A stretch of 6,448 nucleotides of DNA from Desulfamplus sp. (GTDB lineage: Bacteria > Desulfobacterota > Desulfobacteria > Desulfobacterales > Desulfobacteraceae): the NCBI GenBank assembly GCA_015231395.1, contig JADGBP010000140.1, positions 1-6,448 on the forward strand. Reading direction: 5' to 3'. Positions 6,020 to 6,448 of this stretch are shown in pieces (position 1 is the first letter of the stretch; the number at the start of each line of letters is the position of its first letter). The position numbers were made by a program, and so were the translations under genes. The notes under the pieces are model-generated. The model saw only the letters and a program-made list of their open reading frames with translations. It was not told the origin of the DNA and did no database searches.

Positions 6020-6195
6020 AAAATAGAATTTTCTTGAAATTTAGACGAAAATTTTCGGCATCCTTCATATCAACCCAAAAGTAGTTTACACTTTCTTGAG
6101 GCGATTCCCCAAAATGGGGAGTGTGCTTAAGAAAGTGTAAACTTAAAAATGAAGGATGCCAAGTTTTCTTAATAATTTCAATACTCTTCAATTTT
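6020..6195. repeat. Large nested imperfect inverted repeat (about 176 bp)
   Basis: Several arms fold around a centre near 6113. The innermost is CCCCA/TGGGG (6107-6111 with 6115-6119). Next is a perfect 15-bp arm AGTTTACACTTTCTT (6083-6097) with its complement at 6129-6143. Outside that is a perfect 12-bp arm GGCATCCTTCAT (6057-6068) with its complement at 6149-6160. Weaker outer arms continue in register: GAAAA 6047-6051 with 6164-6168, TTGAAATT 6034-6041 with 6174-6181, AAAAT 6020-6024 with 6191-6195. The left side carries about nine extra bases between the two perfect arms. Either DNA strand could form a cruciform, and either transcript a long hairpin. It could be a decayed miniature inverted-repeat element, a REP-like element, or a structured transcript end; no transposase is visible. 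Confidence 0.75.
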
Positions 6196-6291
6196 AATAC
6201 CACGGATTCAGGAAGTAGGTGAACGATTACCAAACAGTGTTCGGAAAATATATTAAGCAATACGCCAATTAACGCTCGCTAATGCATTCGG

Positions 6292-6448
6292 TTAATCAAA
6301 AACACTCTCTATGATTATTGTGGCTTCTCGCCCAGGACCAACAGATACAATTTTGATTTTAACCCCTGATAACTCCTCAATCCTGCTTAGATATTTTTTG
6401 GCGTTATCTGGAAAATCTTTGTAATCAGTCAGATTTGATGTGTTTTGC
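6292..6448 (-). CDS. purA: Adenylosuccinate synthetase, C-terminal 51 residues (partial, N-terminus off the window)
   Basis: PurA condenses IMP and aspartate using GTP to form adenylosuccinate, the first committed step from IMP to AMP, in the cytoplasm. The visible end includes LTDYKDFPDNAKKYLSRIEE, then ELSGVKIKIVSVGPGREATI and a short tail ending VFD before TAA. This closely follows the standard PurA C-terminus: LPxNAxxYLxRIEELxGVxI followed by a V(S/G)xGPxRxxTI strand. It is on the same strand as the rnf operon but separated by 418 bases and functionally unrelated, so it is probably a separate transcription unit. The start codon and active-site loops lie outside the window. Confidence 0.93.
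   Translation of the reverse strand, partial: QNTSNLTDYKDFPDNAKKYLSRIEELSGVKIKIVSVGPGREATIIIESVFD

Larger units (their letters stand above)
5874..6291. other. Gene-free interval between purA and the rnf operon (418 bases)
   Basis: I find no credible coding sequence here. The left third holds the probable promoter, two direct repeats and leader of the rnf operon; the middle holds a large imperfect palindrome. The A+T-rich remainder next to purA contains no convincing terminator: the sequence just after the purA stop has only a weak imperfect dyad (around 6267-6285) and no U-tract. Confidence 0.7.

Noticed and set aside
6057..6160. The central hairpin as an ordinary Rho-independent terminator of purA
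   Set aside because: It is 130 or more bases after the purA stop, much longer than a typical terminator stem, and not followed by a U-tract on the minus-strand transcript.
5991..6260. An 89-codon open frame on the minus strand between purA and the cytochrome gene
   Set aside because: It starts with TTG without a ribosome binding site, runs straight through the large inverted repeat, and its protein resembles nothing I recognise. The palindrome explains the conserved-looking stretches better than coding does.

Overview
The window carries one energy-conservation operon on the minus strand and the tail of an unrelated housekeeping gene. Reading downstream along the minus strand (right to left), it holds: the last 51 codons of adenylosuccinate synthetase (purA); a 418-base gene-free stretch with a very large imperfect palindrome and a probable promoter; a small tetraheme c-type cytochrome; and then rnfC, rnfD, rnfG, rnfE, rnfA and rnfB. 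rnfB runs off the left edge of the window. Every gene from the cytochrome onward is tightly spaced or overlapping and has its own Shine-Dalgarno sequence, so this looks like a single transcription unit.

The organism is probably an anaerobic sulfate reducer or relative in the Desulfobacterota, most likely Desulfobacterales. This rests on the pairing of an Rnf operon with a class III (c3-type) multiheme cytochrome, on the moderate G+C content, and on the overall protein style. I cannot name a genus.

Rnf is the ion-translocating membrane complex that normally moves electrons between ferredoxin (bound at RnfB) and NAD+ (bound at RnfC). They pass through an intramembrane [2Fe-2S] held by RnfA/RnfE, covalent FMN on RnfG and RnfD, and the FMN and [4Fe-4S] clusters of RnfC. 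Here the RnfB-RnfA/E-RnfG side looks fully equipped: all Fe-S cysteines and the RnfG flavinylation motif are present. The RnfD-RnfC side looks stripped. RnfC has lost the glycine-rich and acidic motifs that bind FMN/NADH, although both of its [4Fe-4S] motifs remain. RnfD carries TALS where the flavinylated SGAT-type motif should be.

RnfB itself is fused to a GltD/NfnB-like FAD- and NAD(P)H-binding oxidoreductase module, and a tetraheme periplasmic cytochrome opens the operon. The simplest reading, which is inference, is a rewired Rnf. The pyridine-nucleotide site has moved from RnfC to a C-terminal extension of RnfB, and the periplasmic end of the chain (RnfG) exchanges electrons with the cytochrome rather than passing them on to RnfC. 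That would make it an NAD(P)H and/or ferredoxin:cytochrome c oxidoreductase.

Smaller points of interest are a pair of 16-bp direct repeats over the probable transcription start, a stem-loop between the cytochrome gene and rnfC, and an AT-rich patch in rnfB that coincides with its ferredoxin domain.
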